A stretch of DNA of 16,264 nt from Actinomycetota bacterium (GTDB lineage Bacteria > Actinomycetota > Thermoleophilia > UBA2241): NCBI GenBank assembly GCA_026392265.1, contig JAPLCL010000105.1, positions 1 through 16,264 on the forward strand, read 5' to 3'. Under the pieces are notes generated by a model. The model searched no databases. It saw only the letters and a list, made by a program, of their open reading frames with translations, and was not told the DNA's origin. The stretch's first letter is position 1. Every line of letters starts with the position of its first letter. The position numbers and the translations under genes are program-made. Below, piece after piece: positions 6,807 through 14,347 of this stretch.

Positions 6807-8876
6807 GTGGACCCGACCGAGTTCCACGCTCCTGAGGCCGGCGAGGTCGTCGACTGCCCCGAGGGGTATGCGGCCTTCGTCCCGGCCCCGCTGCCGCCCA
6901 AGCTGATCTACAGCCCGGAGCTGGTGCTCGCGCTGTCGCGCGCCGACGCGGCGCTCGGCGAGCTCTCCGGTGTCGGTGGCGAGCTCCCCGACCCGCAGCT
7001 CCTCGATGCGCCCTTCAAGCGCCAGGAGGCGCTCTGCTCCTCGCGCATCGAGGGCGCCCAGGTGAGCCTCTCCGATCTCCTCCTCGACCAGGTCGCCGCC
7101 GCACGGTCGAGTGTGCCGCGCGATCACCTCCGCGAGGTGCGCAGCTGTATCTCCACCTTGCGCTTCGGTGTGGAGCGACTGCGCGAAGAGCCTTTGTCGC
7201 TCGACTTCATTCGCGCGCTGCACGTGCAGCTCTTGCGCGACGAGGTGGGCGCGGCGCGTACCCCGGGCGAGTTCAGGACCTCGCAGAACTGGGTCGGCCC
7301 CCCCGGAGCGACGCTGGCCACCGCGACCTACGTGCCGACGCCGATGTCGGAGTTGCCCGGCGTGCTCGCCGCGTGGGAGGCGTTCCTCCAGGAGCGCGGC
7401 CGGCTGCCCGATCTCGTGCAGTGTGCCATGCTGCACGCGCAGTTCGAGACCATCCACCCGTTCGTGGGTGGCAACGGGCGCCTCGGCCGCATTCTCATCA
7501 CGCTCTTCCTGATCGAGCGGCAGCGCCTTACGCGCCCGCTGCTGTACCTCTCGGCCTACTTCGAGGGGCATCGCGACGAGTATTACGCCCTGCTGCAGCG
7601 CGTGCGCACGCACGCCGACTGGGTGCCGTGGCTGACGTTCTTCGCTACGGGCGTCCACGAGACGGCCGATCGCGCGACGCGGCAGGCGCGGGCGCTCATC
7701 AGGCACTACGCCCGCGACCGCGAGAAGGTCAAGGGGCACGCGCTCGCGCTTGCCGACGAGCTGTTCCGCACGCCCTGCATGACGGTCCCCGAGGCACAGC
7801 GCGTGCTCGGCGTCACCAACCCGACCGCGCGTCGCGCCGTCCGCGAGCTCGAGGCCAAGGGGCTGCTGGAGGAGTGGGACGAGAAGCGCTGGCCGCGGGT
7901 TTATCTGGCGCGGCATGTCCTCGATGCCATCCTTCACCCCCTTGAGGACCTGCGCAGCATGTCCGGCACCGCTTCCCAGGGCGCCGTGCTCAAGTCGGGC
8001 ACCGGTGAGCAGCAGGCGCCTCTGCGCCGCGCCGACCGTCTGATGGCCGAGGCCATGGCGATCATCGACGCGGCCCGCGAACGCGGCGCCCAGATCCGCC
8101 TTACCGGAGGGCTCGCCATCAGGCGCTACTGCATCGACCTCGACTTCATGGACCGCGAATACTCCGACATCGACTTCATCGGGCTCTCGTCCCAGAAGAG
8201 CGAGCTCCACGAGATGTTCACAGGCCTGGGGTACGCGGAGAACCGCTACGTCACGCAGTCCACCGACGCCGGCCAGCTGCAGTACATCAAGATCGAGGCG
8301 TTGGAGGGGGAGCGCGCCCCGGCGGAGGCGGCGGCCGGCCACACGCCGTATGAGCCGCCGCTCGTCGACCACGTGGACATCTTCCTCGACGTGATGCGCA
8401 TGGACCACGACGTCGACGTGCGCGAGCGGCTCGACATCGACGACTACGCCATCACGCCCGCCGACGCGCTCATCGCCAAGCTGCAGATCGGCAAGATCAA
8501 CCAGAAGGACATCCACGACGTGATCGCGCTCTTCAAGGATGTGCCGCTGCGCGACGCCGACGACGACACCTCGATCGACGTCATGCACATCGCCGATGTG
8601 TGCTCCCGCGACTGGGGGCTGTACCACGACATCACCACGAACCTCGACGTCGTGATCGCCCTGGTCGACGACTATGGGCTCTCCGAAGAGGCGATGGCGA
8701 GGGTGTACGACCGCCTCGCTGCGGTCAAGGAGGCCGTGGACGACGCCAATAAGACGTTCCGCTGGCGCCTGCGCGCCAGCGTGGGCCAGCGCGTCGCCTG
8801 GCGTCGCGAGGTCGAGGACTCCGAGGGCACGCCGGTCATCGCGCCTGAGTGGGACTGGCGGCGCGACCTGGGCTGA
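6807..8876 (+). CDS. Fic AMP-transferase fused to an AbiEii-like nucleotidyltransferase
   Basis: The 689-residue protein joins two NMP-transferring modules in one uninterrupted frame. Residues about 15-375 are a Fic protein: an N-terminal Fic_N domain with the inhibitory-helix motif S78-SRI-E82-G83 (S/TxxxEG/N), a Fic core with H217-PFVGGNG-R225-LGR, and a winged helix at about 309-375 (MTVPEAQRVLGVTNPTARRA). Fic enzymes AMPylate hydroxyl side chains of target proteins. After a polar linker (376-410), residues about 410-580 form a nucleotidyltransferase of the AbiEii/minimal type: TGG at 433-435, D454-I-D456, a third acidic strand H522-V-D524-IF, then K558-LQ and KD568 in the helix that commonly follows. 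The last 100 residues are helical and unassigned. GTG 6807 is chosen because AGGTGAT lies 7 nt upstream of it (AGG 6797-6799). No antitoxin-like small gene is adjacent. Self-regulation by the inhibitory helix is likely. Confidence 0.85.
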   Translation: MDPTEFHAPEAGEVVDCPEGYAAFVPAPLPPKLIYSPELVLALSRADAALGELSGVGGELPDPQLLDAPFKRQEALCSSRIEGAQVSLSDLLLDQVAAARSSVPRDHLREVRSCISTLRFGVERLREEPLSLDFIRALHVQLLRDEVGAARTPGEFRTSQNWVGPPGATLATATYVPTPMSELPGVLAAWEAFLQERGRLPDLVQCAMLHAQFETIHPFVGGNGRLGRILITLFLIERQRLTRPLLYLSAYFEGHRDEYYALLQRVRTHADWVPWLTFFATGVHETADRATRQARALIRHYARDREKVKGHALALADELFRTPCMTVPEAQRVLGVTNPTARRAVRELEAKGLLEEWDEKRWPRVYLARHVLDAILHPLEDLRSMSGTASQGAVLKSGTGEQQAPLRRADRLMAEAMAIIDAARERGAQIRLTGGLAIRRYCIDLDFMDREYSDIDFIGLSSQKSELHEMFTGLGYAENRYVTQSTDAGQLQYIKIEALEGERAPAEAAAGHTPYEPPLVDHVDIFLDVMRMDHDVDVRERLDIDDYAITPADALIAKLQIGKINQKDIHDVIALFKDVPLRDADDDTSIDVMHIADVCSRDWGLYHDITTNLDVVIALVDDYGLSEEAMARVYDRLAAVKEAVDDANKTFRWRLRASVGQRVAWRREVEDSEGTPVIAPEWDWRRDLG

Positions 8877-8893
8877 GGCCCATCAGTGCCGCG

Positions 8894-8911
8894 GCGCCGG
8901 GGGGCCGGCGC
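8894..8911 (+). terminator. GC hairpin after the Fic-nucleotidyltransferase gene
   Basis: GCGCCGG (8894-8900) and CCGGCGC (8905-8911) form a perfect 7-bp stem with a GGGG loop, 18 nt after the TGA of the fusion gene and 42 nt before the peptidase start. No T tract follows, so it could terminate, attenuate or stabilise the mRNA; position is the only support. Confidence 0.35.
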
Positions 8912-8952
8912 GCGAGCGCTCGAGATCCACACGACGAGCGAGGGGGTAGGGG

Positions 8953-10893
8953 ATGAACGGGATGGTGCCGGAGGATGTCTTCGAGCTGACTGGTGTGGCC
9001 GATCCCCGCCTTTCGCCGGACGGCAAGACCGTGGCCTACGTCGTCGCAGCCGTCGACGCCAAAGCCAACGACTACCGCGGGGCGATCTGGCTGGCGCCGG
9101 CGGACGGCGCGGCGGAGCCGCGCCGCTTCACGTCCGGCGCCAAGCACGACGCCGGCCCGCGCTGGTCGCCGGACGGTGCGCAGCTCGCCTTCACCTCGAA
9201 CCGCGAGGGCAAGGCCGCGCAGCTCTACGTGATGCCGCTGGCCGGCGGCGAACCGCGTAAGCTCACCAGCCTCAAGGAAGACGTGACCCAGCTCGCGTGG
9301 TCGCCGGACGGCGCGACCATCGCCTTCGTCGCGCGCGTCCCCGACGCCGCCTACGACGAAGAGGACGAGAAACGCCGGCAGCCGCGGCGCTTCACCCGGC
9401 TGCAGTACAAGCTCGACAGCGTCGGCTGGACCGGCGACCGCCGGCAGCACCTGTTCGCCGTCGGGGCGGACGGCGCCGCCGCGCCGGTCCAGCTCACGGA
9501 CGGCGACTATGAGGATTCGGCGCCGGCCTGGTCACCCGACGGCGCGACCCTGGCCTTTGTCTCGGGGCGCGAGCCCGACTGGGACATCGAGCCGGTCAGC
9601 GACGTGTACCTCGTGGCCGCCGAAGGAGGCGAGCCCCGGCGGCTCACCCACGGCGGCGGCAGCATCGACGGGATCGCGTGGTCGGCGGACGGCGCCCGGC
9701 TGGCCGCGCAGCGCTATCCCGGCGTGTTCGACGACCCGAAGCACACGCAGATCGCGATCGTCGACGCGCAGACGGGCGATGTCGGGCTGCTCACGACCGC
9801 CCTCGATCGCAACTGCGGCACGTATCCGCAGCTGCGCGAGCCGCTCTGGGACGGCGGCGACCTCGTGTTCGCAGTCGAAGACCACGGCAACACCCACCTC
9901 TACCGCGTGGCCGCCGACGGATCCGGCGCCCCCCGGCTCGCGGTGGGCGGCGAGCTCACGGTGACCGGCTTCGACGCCGCCGCCGGTCGGCTCGTGTACT
10001 CCGCCGACGAGCCCATGCGGCTCAGCGAGCTCTTCGCCGCCGAGCGCCGTCTCACGCACGTCGGCGACGCCTTCGCCGCCGGCCGCGAGCTCGCCGCCGC
10101 CGAGCGTTTCACGGCGACGTCGGCCGACGGCTCCGCGGTCGACGCCTGGATCATGAAGCCGGTCGGCTACGAGCCCGGCCAGACGTACCCCACGCTGCTC
10201 AACATCCATGGCGGGCCGTACGGCCAGTACGGTAACGCCTTCTTCGACGAGTTCCAGGTGTACTGCGCCGCCGGCTACGTCGTCGTGTTCTCGAACCCGC
10301 GCGGCTCGTCCGGCTCCGGCGAGGCGTGGGCCCGGGCGATCCGCGGCCCCGGCGCGGCCGGCCCGGGCTGGGGCTCCGTGGACTTCGACGACTGCATGGC
10401 CGTCATCGAGGAGGCCGTGCGCCGGTACGAGTTCGTCGACGGTGAGCGTCTGGGGGTTATCGGGGGCTCGTACGGCGGCTACATGACGTCCTGGATCGTG
10501 AGCCACAGCGACCGGTTCAAGGCGGCCGTGTCGGAGCGCGCCGTGAATCAGTTGGTCTCGGAGTGGGGCTCGAGCGACATCGGCTGGGACTTCAAGGGCT
10601 ATCTCGGCACGTTCGTCTACGAGGACGTGGAGCCGTACCTCAGTATCTCGCCGGCGACCTACGCCGAGCGTATCCATACGCCGCTCCTGATACTGCATTC
10701 GGAGAAGGACCTGCGCTGCGCCGTCGAACAGGCGGAGCATCTCTTCGTGACGCTCCGCCTGCTCAAGCGGACGGTCGAGCTCGTGCGCTTCCCCGAGGAG
10801 TCTCACGAGCTGACCCGCTCGGGCAGCCCGGCTCACCGCGTGCAGCGCTTTCACATCGTGCTGGACTGGTTCGACCGGTATCTGAAGGGTTGA
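8953..10893 (+). CDS. S9 family prolyl oligopeptidase / acylaminoacyl-peptidase-like protein
   Basis: The 646-residue protein has an N-terminal beta-propeller (about 1-380) with WSPDG-type blade motifs (LSPDGKTVAYV, RWSPDGAQLAFTS, AWSPDGATIAFV, AWSPDGATLAFVS, AWSADGARLA) and a C-terminal alpha/beta hydrolase domain. The catalytic triad reads Ser506 in GVIGGSYGGYMT, Asp586 in HSEKDLRCAVEQAE and His618 in PEESHELTR; HGGP at 419-422 supplies the oxyanion hole. These features and length fit the S9C group, cytoplasmic exopeptidases or oligopeptidases that cut short peptides admitted by the propeller. There is no signal peptide. The ATG is preceded by GGGGGTAGGGG. An Asp/Glu-Arg-rich segment at about 135-150 (DEEDEKRRQPRRFTR) is the usual blade insertion of this group. 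The substrate is likely to be peptides, but exact specificity cannot be read. Confidence 0.92.
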   Translation: MNGMVPEDVFELTGVADPRLSPDGKTVAYVVAAVDAKANDYRGAIWLAPADGAAEPRRFTSGAKHDAGPRWSPDGAQLAFTSNREGKAAQLYVMPLAGGEPRKLTSLKEDVTQLAWSPDGATIAFVARVPDAAYDEEDEKRRQPRRFTRLQYKLDSVGWTGDRRQHLFAVGADGAAAPVQLTDGDYEDSAPAWSPDGATLAFVSGREPDWDIEPVSDVYLVAAEGGEPRRLTHGGGSIDGIAWSADGARLAAQRYPGVFDDPKHTQIAIVDAQTGDVGLLTTALDRNCGTYPQLREPLWDGGDLVFAVEDHGNTHLYRVAADGSGAPRLAVGGELTVTGFDAAAGRLVYSADEPMRLSELFAAERRLTHVGDAFAAGRELAAAERFTATSADGSAVDAWIMKPVGYEPGQTYPTLLNIHGGPYGQYGNAFFDEFQVYCAAGYVVVFSNPRGSSGSGEAWARAIRGPGAAGPGWGSVDFDDCMAVIEEAVRRYEFVDGERLGVIGGSYGGYMTSWIVSHSDRFKAAVSERAVNQLVSEWGSSDIGWDFKGYLGTFVYEDVEPYLSISPATYAERIHTPLLILHSEKDLRCAVEQAEHLFVTLRLLKRTVELVRFPEESHELTRSGSPAHRVQRFHIVLDWFDRYLKG

Positions 10894-10922
10894 CGCGGCC
10901 GCGGGCGGCATGGCGGGACGGC

Positions 10923-10940
10923 GTGGTCTAGACTCACCAC
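10923..10940 (+). promoter_or_regulatory. Candidate -10 with flanking inverted repeat before yggT
   Basis: TAGACT (10929-10934) fits the actinobacterial -10 pattern and lies 56 nt before the yggT start. GTGGT (10923-10927) and ACCAC (10936-10940) flank it symmetrically and could be an operator. No -35 is evident at the right spacing. Confidence 0.3.
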
Positions 10941-10990
10941 GGGAAGGCGGCCCACCACGAGGCAAGCGCATCCCGCTTCAAGGAGCTTCG

Positions 10991-11260
10991 ATGAGCAGCT
11001 TAGTCCACCTTATCTACCTCGCGATCACGGTCTACGCCTTCCTCATCCTCGCCCGGGCGGTGATGTCGTGGCTGAATCCGCGACCGGGGACCGCCGTGCA
11101 CCGCTTGACTGCGGCGCTCGTCGGCCTGACGGAACCATATCTGGGCCTGTTCCGTCGCGTGATCCCGAAGTGGCGTATCGGCGACTCGGGCCCCGACTTC
11201 AGCGCGGTTGTCGGCCTGCTCGTCCTGCTCATCGTGCTGCAGCTGCTGACGAGCCTGTAG
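10991..11260 (+). CDS. yggT: YggT family small membrane protein
   Basis: The 89-residue protein has two hydrophobic segments (about 3-25 and 67-87), and between them the family-typical WLNPRPGTAVHRLTAALVGLTEPYLGLFRRVIPKWRIGDSGPDFSAVV. YggT proteins are small inner-membrane proteins linked to osmotic tolerance and, in many Gram-positives, encoded near the sepF division cluster; the biochemical role is unsettled. ATG 10991 is preceded by AAGGAG with 6-nt spacing, which decides the start over the longer open frame. It is followed after 11 bp by the NlpC/P60 gene, so the two are probably co-transcribed. Here it is not beside ftsZ/sepF genes. Confidence 0.85.
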   Translation: MSSLVHLIYLAITVYAFLILARAVMSWLNPRPGTAVHRLTAALVGLTEPYLGLFRRVIPKWRIGDSGPDFSAVVGLLVLLIVLQLLTSL

Positions 11261-11271
11261 GGTCCGCGGGG

Positions 11272-12267
11272 GTGGGTCACTCTGCGTGCTTCAGATGCTT
11301 GCGAAGCGCCGTGATGCTCGCCGCCGTGATGCTCGCCGCCGCGGCGCTCGCGTGGCCTGTCTCCGCGGCGGCCTCGTCCTCCCGCTGGATCGCCGTCTCG
11401 GTCGCCACTCTCTGGGTCAAGCCCGGGCTCGCGCGGCCCGTCGATGCCCCGGCCGTCGCGGCCGACCCCCGCGCCTGGGTCGCCGGGATGACGACCGCGC
11501 AGAAGCGCTGGCTGGTCGGCAAGCTCGAGACGCAGGCGCTCTACGGCACACGCGTGATCCTGCTCGCCACCTCGGGCGCCTGGTCCAAGGTCGCCGTGCC
11601 CGGCCAGCCCACGCCGAGAGACTCGCGCGGCTATCCGGGCTGGGTGCCGACGAGACAGCTCAGTTCCGTGAGACCGGTGACGGGGCACAGCGTGGCGGTC
11701 ATCCGCAGGCCGACCGCCTGGACGTGGCAGACGCCGTCGCTGACCGGGCGCGTGATCGAGCTGTCGTACGGCACGCGTCTCCCCGCGCTGGCCTGGACGA
11801 CCTCCTCCGTGCAGGTCGCCACGCTGGATGGACGGAGCGCGTACCTGAAGCGCGCCGCGGTCATGCTGCGCAGCCGCGCCGCGCCCTGGCCGAAGCCCAG
11901 CGGCGCGCAGCTCGCTGCGGAGGCGCGCCGCTTCCTCGGCCTGCAGTACCTCTGGGCCGGTACGTCGGGGTTCGGCTGCGACTGCTCCGGCCTCACCTGC
12001 CTCGTCTACCAGGCGCTCGGCGTCACCATCCCGCGCGACGCCACGCCGCAATTCGCGGAAGGCGCGAAGGTCGTGCGCACCGCGCTGCGCGCCGGCGACC
12101 TGGTGTTCTTCCGCGGCGCTTCCGGCCAGATCCACCACGTGGGGATGTATGTGGGCGGAGGACGCATGATCCACTCCCCGGCGACCGGCCTGCCCGTCAG
12201 CGTCACCCCGTTGTCCGCCGAGCCCTACTCGAGCGAGTTCGCCGGCGGCCGGCGTTACGTGCCCTGA
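11272..12267 (+). CDS. Secreted SH3-domain NlpC/P60 cell-wall endopeptidase
   Basis: The 331-residue protein starts with a signal peptide (RCLRSAVMLAAVMLAAAALA, ending near PVSAAAS). Two bacterial SH3-like segments follow (about 35-130 and 135-210), then an NlpC/P60 domain with catalytic Cys238 in GCDCSGLTC, His289 in IHHVGMYVGG and the third polar residue His301 in RMIHSP. The order SH3-SH3-NlpC resembles YkfC-type gamma-D-glutamyl-diamino acid endopeptidases that cut peptidoglycan stem peptides outside the cell. The GTG at 11272 is chosen because it gives a basic n-region before the hydrophobic core; no good ribosome binding site is seen, so TTG 11299 or GTG/ATG 11311/11314 remain possible. 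The signal-peptide core is encoded by a 15-nt tandem repeat. It follows yggT by 11 bp. Confidence 0.87.
   Translation: MGHSACFRCLRSAVMLAAVMLAAAALAWPVSAAASSSRWIAVSVATLWVKPGLARPVDAPAVAADPRAWVAGMTTAQKRWLVGKLETQALYGTRVILLATSGAWSKVAVPGQPTPRDSRGYPGWVPTRQLSSVRPVTGHSVAVIRRPTAWTWQTPSLTGRVIELSYGTRLPALAWTTSSVQVATLDGRSAYLKRAAVMLRSRAAPWPKPSGAQLAAEARRFLGLQYLWAGTSGFGCDCSGLTCLVYQALGVTIPRDATPQFAEGAKVVRTALRAGDLVFFRGASGQIHHVGMYVGGGRMIHSPATGLPVSVTPLSAEPYSSEFAGGRRYVP
11311..11340 (+). repeat. Two-copy 15-nt tandem repeat in a signal-peptide core
   Basis: GTGATGCTCGCCGCC occurs twice head to tail and encodes VMLAA twice in the hydrophobic core of the NlpC/P60 signal peptide. Copy-number change would lengthen or shorten the core in frame. 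Confidence 0.8.
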
Positions 12268-12313
12268 ACCGCGCGGAGCGCCTGCGGGCCTCGCCTGAGC
12301 GCCGCTACGGCGT

Positions 12314-12348
12314 GCACGTTCAGGGCCGGCGCGGCCCGTGCGTAGACT
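12314..12348 (+). promoter_or_regulatory. Bulged hairpin and candidate -10 before the MBL-fold gene
   Basis: GGGCCG (12323-12328) and CGGCCC (12332-12337) form a stem with a GCG loop, extended by GCAC (12314-12317) and GTGC (12338-12341) across a one-sided bulge. It may end the NlpC/P60 transcript. Immediately downstream TAGACT (12343-12348) fits a -10 element for the hydrolase gene at 12452; only a weak TTCAGG is found 18 nt upstream, inside the hairpin. Confidence 0.3.
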
Positions 12349-12451
12349 CGTGCCCCCCGCCGTTTCCGCCGATACGGGGAGCCGACCGCATGAGGTCGAC
12401 GTTGGCCGGGTACAGTCGCCTCGACCGCGGAGGGAGGAGGACGGTGCTGCC

Positions 12452-13279
12452 ATGACGACGCAGACGGCATCTCTATCTACGCGAGTCACGTATGTGGGCC
12501 ACGGCACGGTGCTGATCGAGATGGACGGCGTACGCATCCTCACGGATCCATCGCTGAAGCGCTGGACCGGGGCGCTGCGGCGCTACGGACCGCTGCCCGA
12601 GCCCGGCGTGCGCCGCCATCTCGACGCCGTGCTCATCTCGCATCTGCACATCGACCACCTGGACACGGCCTCATTGAAGATGCTTCCCAAGTCGGCGGTG
12701 GTCATCGGACCGCCGCTGGTCGGGCGCACCGTCCATAAGGTCGGCTTCAAGACGGTCATCGAGACGCGTCGCGACACGCTGCTGCACGTCGGCGACGTCG
12801 ACGTCATGGCGGTGCACGCCAGTCACACGCGCCGTCGCTGGGTGCTCTCGCCGCCCACCGAGCCTCTCGGCTTCATCATCCAGGGCTCGTCCACGATCTA
12901 CTTCGCCGGCGACACGGCGCTCTTTGACGGCATGGAGGACCTGCACGAGCGCATCGACGTGGCCCTCCTGCCCATCGAGACGTGGGGGGTGCGGCCGCCC
13001 GAGGGGCGCCACCTGAGCCCGCGCACGGCCGCCGGCGCGCTGGCGCTGCTGCGCCCGCGGATCGCGGTGCCCATCCACTGGGGGACGCTCTACGTGCCCG
13101 GCTCCGCCTACGCCGGCAAGCAGGCCACCTACGCCTGGTTCCAGAAGACGCGCAAGCGCCCGGAGGCCTTCGCCGCGCTCGCCGCCGAAAAGGCCCCCGA
13201 CGTGGAGGTCCGGCTGCTCGACCCGGGGCAGGCGCTGACCATCGAGCCGCATGACTACGGGAGCCTGGATGATGCCTGA
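12452..13279 (+). CDS. UlaG-like metallo-beta-lactamase-fold hydrolase
   Basis: The 275-residue protein has the metal-binding motif H64-L-H66-I-D68-H69 (ISHLHIDHLD), a preceding strand with ILTDPSL as in UPF0173/UlaG-type enzymes, a further His pair in AVHASHTR, FAGDTALFDGM supplying the bridging Asp, and VPIHWGT with the final His. This group of the metallo-beta-lactamase superfamily includes L-ascorbate-6-phosphate lactonase and N-acyl-phosphatidylethanolamine phospholipase D relatives; substrate here is not defined. The protein is cytoplasmic. ATG 12452 is chosen because the family N-terminus (RVTYVGHGTVLIEMDGVRI) follows at once; AGGGAGGAGG lies upstream with unusually long spacing (11 nt). 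The gene end overlaps the start of the transporter remnant by 11 bp. Confidence 0.85.
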   Translation: MTTQTASLSTRVTYVGHGTVLIEMDGVRILTDPSLKRWTGALRRYGPLPEPGVRRHLDAVLISHLHIDHLDTASLKMLPKSAVVIGPPLVGRTVHKVGFKTVIETRRDTLLHVGDVDVMAVHASHTRRRWVLSPPTEPLGFIIQGSSTIYFAGDTALFDGMEDLHERIDVALLPIETWGVRPPEGRHLSPRTAAGALALLRPRIAVPIHWGTLYVPGSAYAGKQATYAWFQKTRKRPEAFAALAAEKAPDVEVRLLDPGQALTIEPHDYGSLDDA

Positions 13280-13448
13280 GGGCGTCGAGGGCGGCCCCGA
13301 GGCCGCGTCCGCGGGCGCGCCGGCTGCCCAGGCCCCCTACGAACGGCTCGCCCGCGTCGGCCGCGCCAGCTGGTGGCTGCTCGCTATCGCCCGGCCCCCT
13401 TTCCTTTCAGGTCGTCGCCCTCAGGCGTTGGCGAGCCACGCGCGGTAG
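13269..13448 (+). pseudogene. Probable 5' stump of an AI-2E family transporter gene
   Basis: A 59-residue frame starts at ATG 13269 (or 13272), with GGGAG 5 nt upstream and an 11-bp overlap with the hydrolase stop, so it looks like a real coupled gene start. After an Ala/Pro-rich leader comes YERLARVGRASWWLLAIA, which resembles the beginning of the first membrane helix of AI-2E family transporters (usually about 350 or more residues). Coding character then breaks off: ARPPFLSGRRPQALASHAR is polar, and the frame ends inside the 3' end of the phosphotransferase gene, overlapping it by 28 bp. I read it as a 3'-deleted remnant; the family call comes from memory of N-termini and is tentative. It could instead be a short orphan protein. 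Confidence 0.4.
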
Positions 13449-14314
13449 TCGGGGTCGTCGACGACAGCCTGCGCACGAGCCATCCGCTCCATGCCCCATT
13501 CCATGTAGTCGAACTCGATCTTCGAGAACGTGTGCTGGATCATCGCCCACACGCCCCACCAAACGGCCGAGACGCTCTTGTAGAGCATCATGCGGCCGAA
13601 GCGCCTTTCGTCCATCTCGCCGCAGTACGTGGCGATGATCAACCGCTCTTCCTCGCGCGAGAAGGGATGCTCCATGACGAAGTCGCCGAGGTCGAAGAAG
13701 GGAATCCACATCTTGCCGTCGGCGTCGACGATGAAGTTCTCGCTGAGGAGGTCGTTGTGGCAGGCGACGTCGGCGGGTGGGTCGACCGCCGTCGCCATCT
13801 CGATGTCGTCCATGGCGACCAGCAGAGACTCGAGCTCGGGCGGCATGGGGGTGTTGTTGTCCCGAGCGATCTTGGTGTAGCGGCGAAGCATGTCGAAGAT
13901 CTTGATCTCGTTCTTGAAGACGGCCTTGTCGTGGAAGATCTTCGTGGTCTCCACAGCCTGCTTGATGCGCTCCGGGTGCCCGGCCATCGTCTCGGGGTGC
14001 ATGATCTCGCCCTCGACGAAGTCGATGACCAGGGAGCCCTCCGGGTCGATCTGGTAGGCCACTCTGGGGCCCACGCCGACCTTGTCGGCCTGGATCATGC
14101 ACTCGCGCTCGACATCGCGGTCGATGAACATATCGGTGCCCTGGCCGGGGACGCGCAGCACGTACTTAGCGCCGCCGGGATTGCCGGGGCCACCGTTCAC
14201 CCAGACGATGTAGTTGTGGTTGGTGATGCCGCCGCCCAGCTCTTCCCAGCGGATGTCCTTGTCCTTCCAGTCCGCGATACGTGCGATGGCTTCGTCGGGG
14301 CCGAAGTGTGCCAT
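13421..14314 (-). CDS. Choline/aminoglycoside kinase-like phosphotransferase lacking the metal-binding loop
   Basis: The 297-residue protein belongs to the LicA/choline-ethanolamine kinase-like branch of the aminoglycoside phosphotransferase fold. Seen in order are a glycine-rich GGGITNHNYIVWV, the nucleotide-side Lys/Arg strand AKYVLRVPG, VIDFVEGEIM, and the catalytic loop C-H186-N187-D188-LLSE-N193. Family members then carry a strand plus IDWEYAG-type motif, whose Asp binds Mg-ATP, followed by a D-P-FFDLGDF segment. Here W203-I204 is joined directly to P205-FFDLGDFVMEHP, so about ten residues including that Asp seem to be absent while the frame continues. It may be a pseudokinase or a recently damaged gene. 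ATG 14314 is preceded by AAAGGGAG. Natural substrate is unknown. It is divergent from the HtrA-type protease gene. Confidence 0.8.
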   Translation of the reverse strand: MAHFGPDEAIARIADWKDKDIRWEELGGGITNHNYIVWVNGGPGNPGGAKYVLRVPGQGTDMFIDRDVERECMIQADKVGVGPRVAYQIDPEGSLVIDFVEGEIMHPETMAGHPERIKQAVETTKIFHDKAVFKNEIKIFDMLRRYTKIARDNNTPMPPELESLLVAMDDIEMATAVDPPADVACHNDLLSENFIVDADGKMWIPFFDLGDFVMEHPFSREEERLIIATYCGEMDERRFGRMMLYKSVSAVWWGVWAMIQHTFSKIEFDYMEWGMERMARAQAVVDDPDYRAWLANA

Positions 14315-14347
14315 GGTGCTCCCTTTGCTGAGGTGGTCGCTGAAATC

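Noticed and set aside
6600..8627. A 675-codon open frame on the minus strand opposite the Fic fusion
   Set aside because: Its composition (Asp, Val, His, Arg-rich, no motifs) is the mirror of the strongly coding plus frame with recognisable Fic and nucleotidyltransferase motifs.
6807..8876. A larger phage-defence island around the Fic/AbiEii-like gene
   Set aside because: The neighbours are a glycosyltransferase operon and a housekeeping S9 peptidase; no integrase, transposase, restriction or CRISPR signature is visible.
9532..10971. A 479-codon open frame antisense to the S9 peptidase
   Set aside because: It has no recognisable domain and lies wholly opposite the triad-bearing peptidase; long antisense frames are expected at this GC content.
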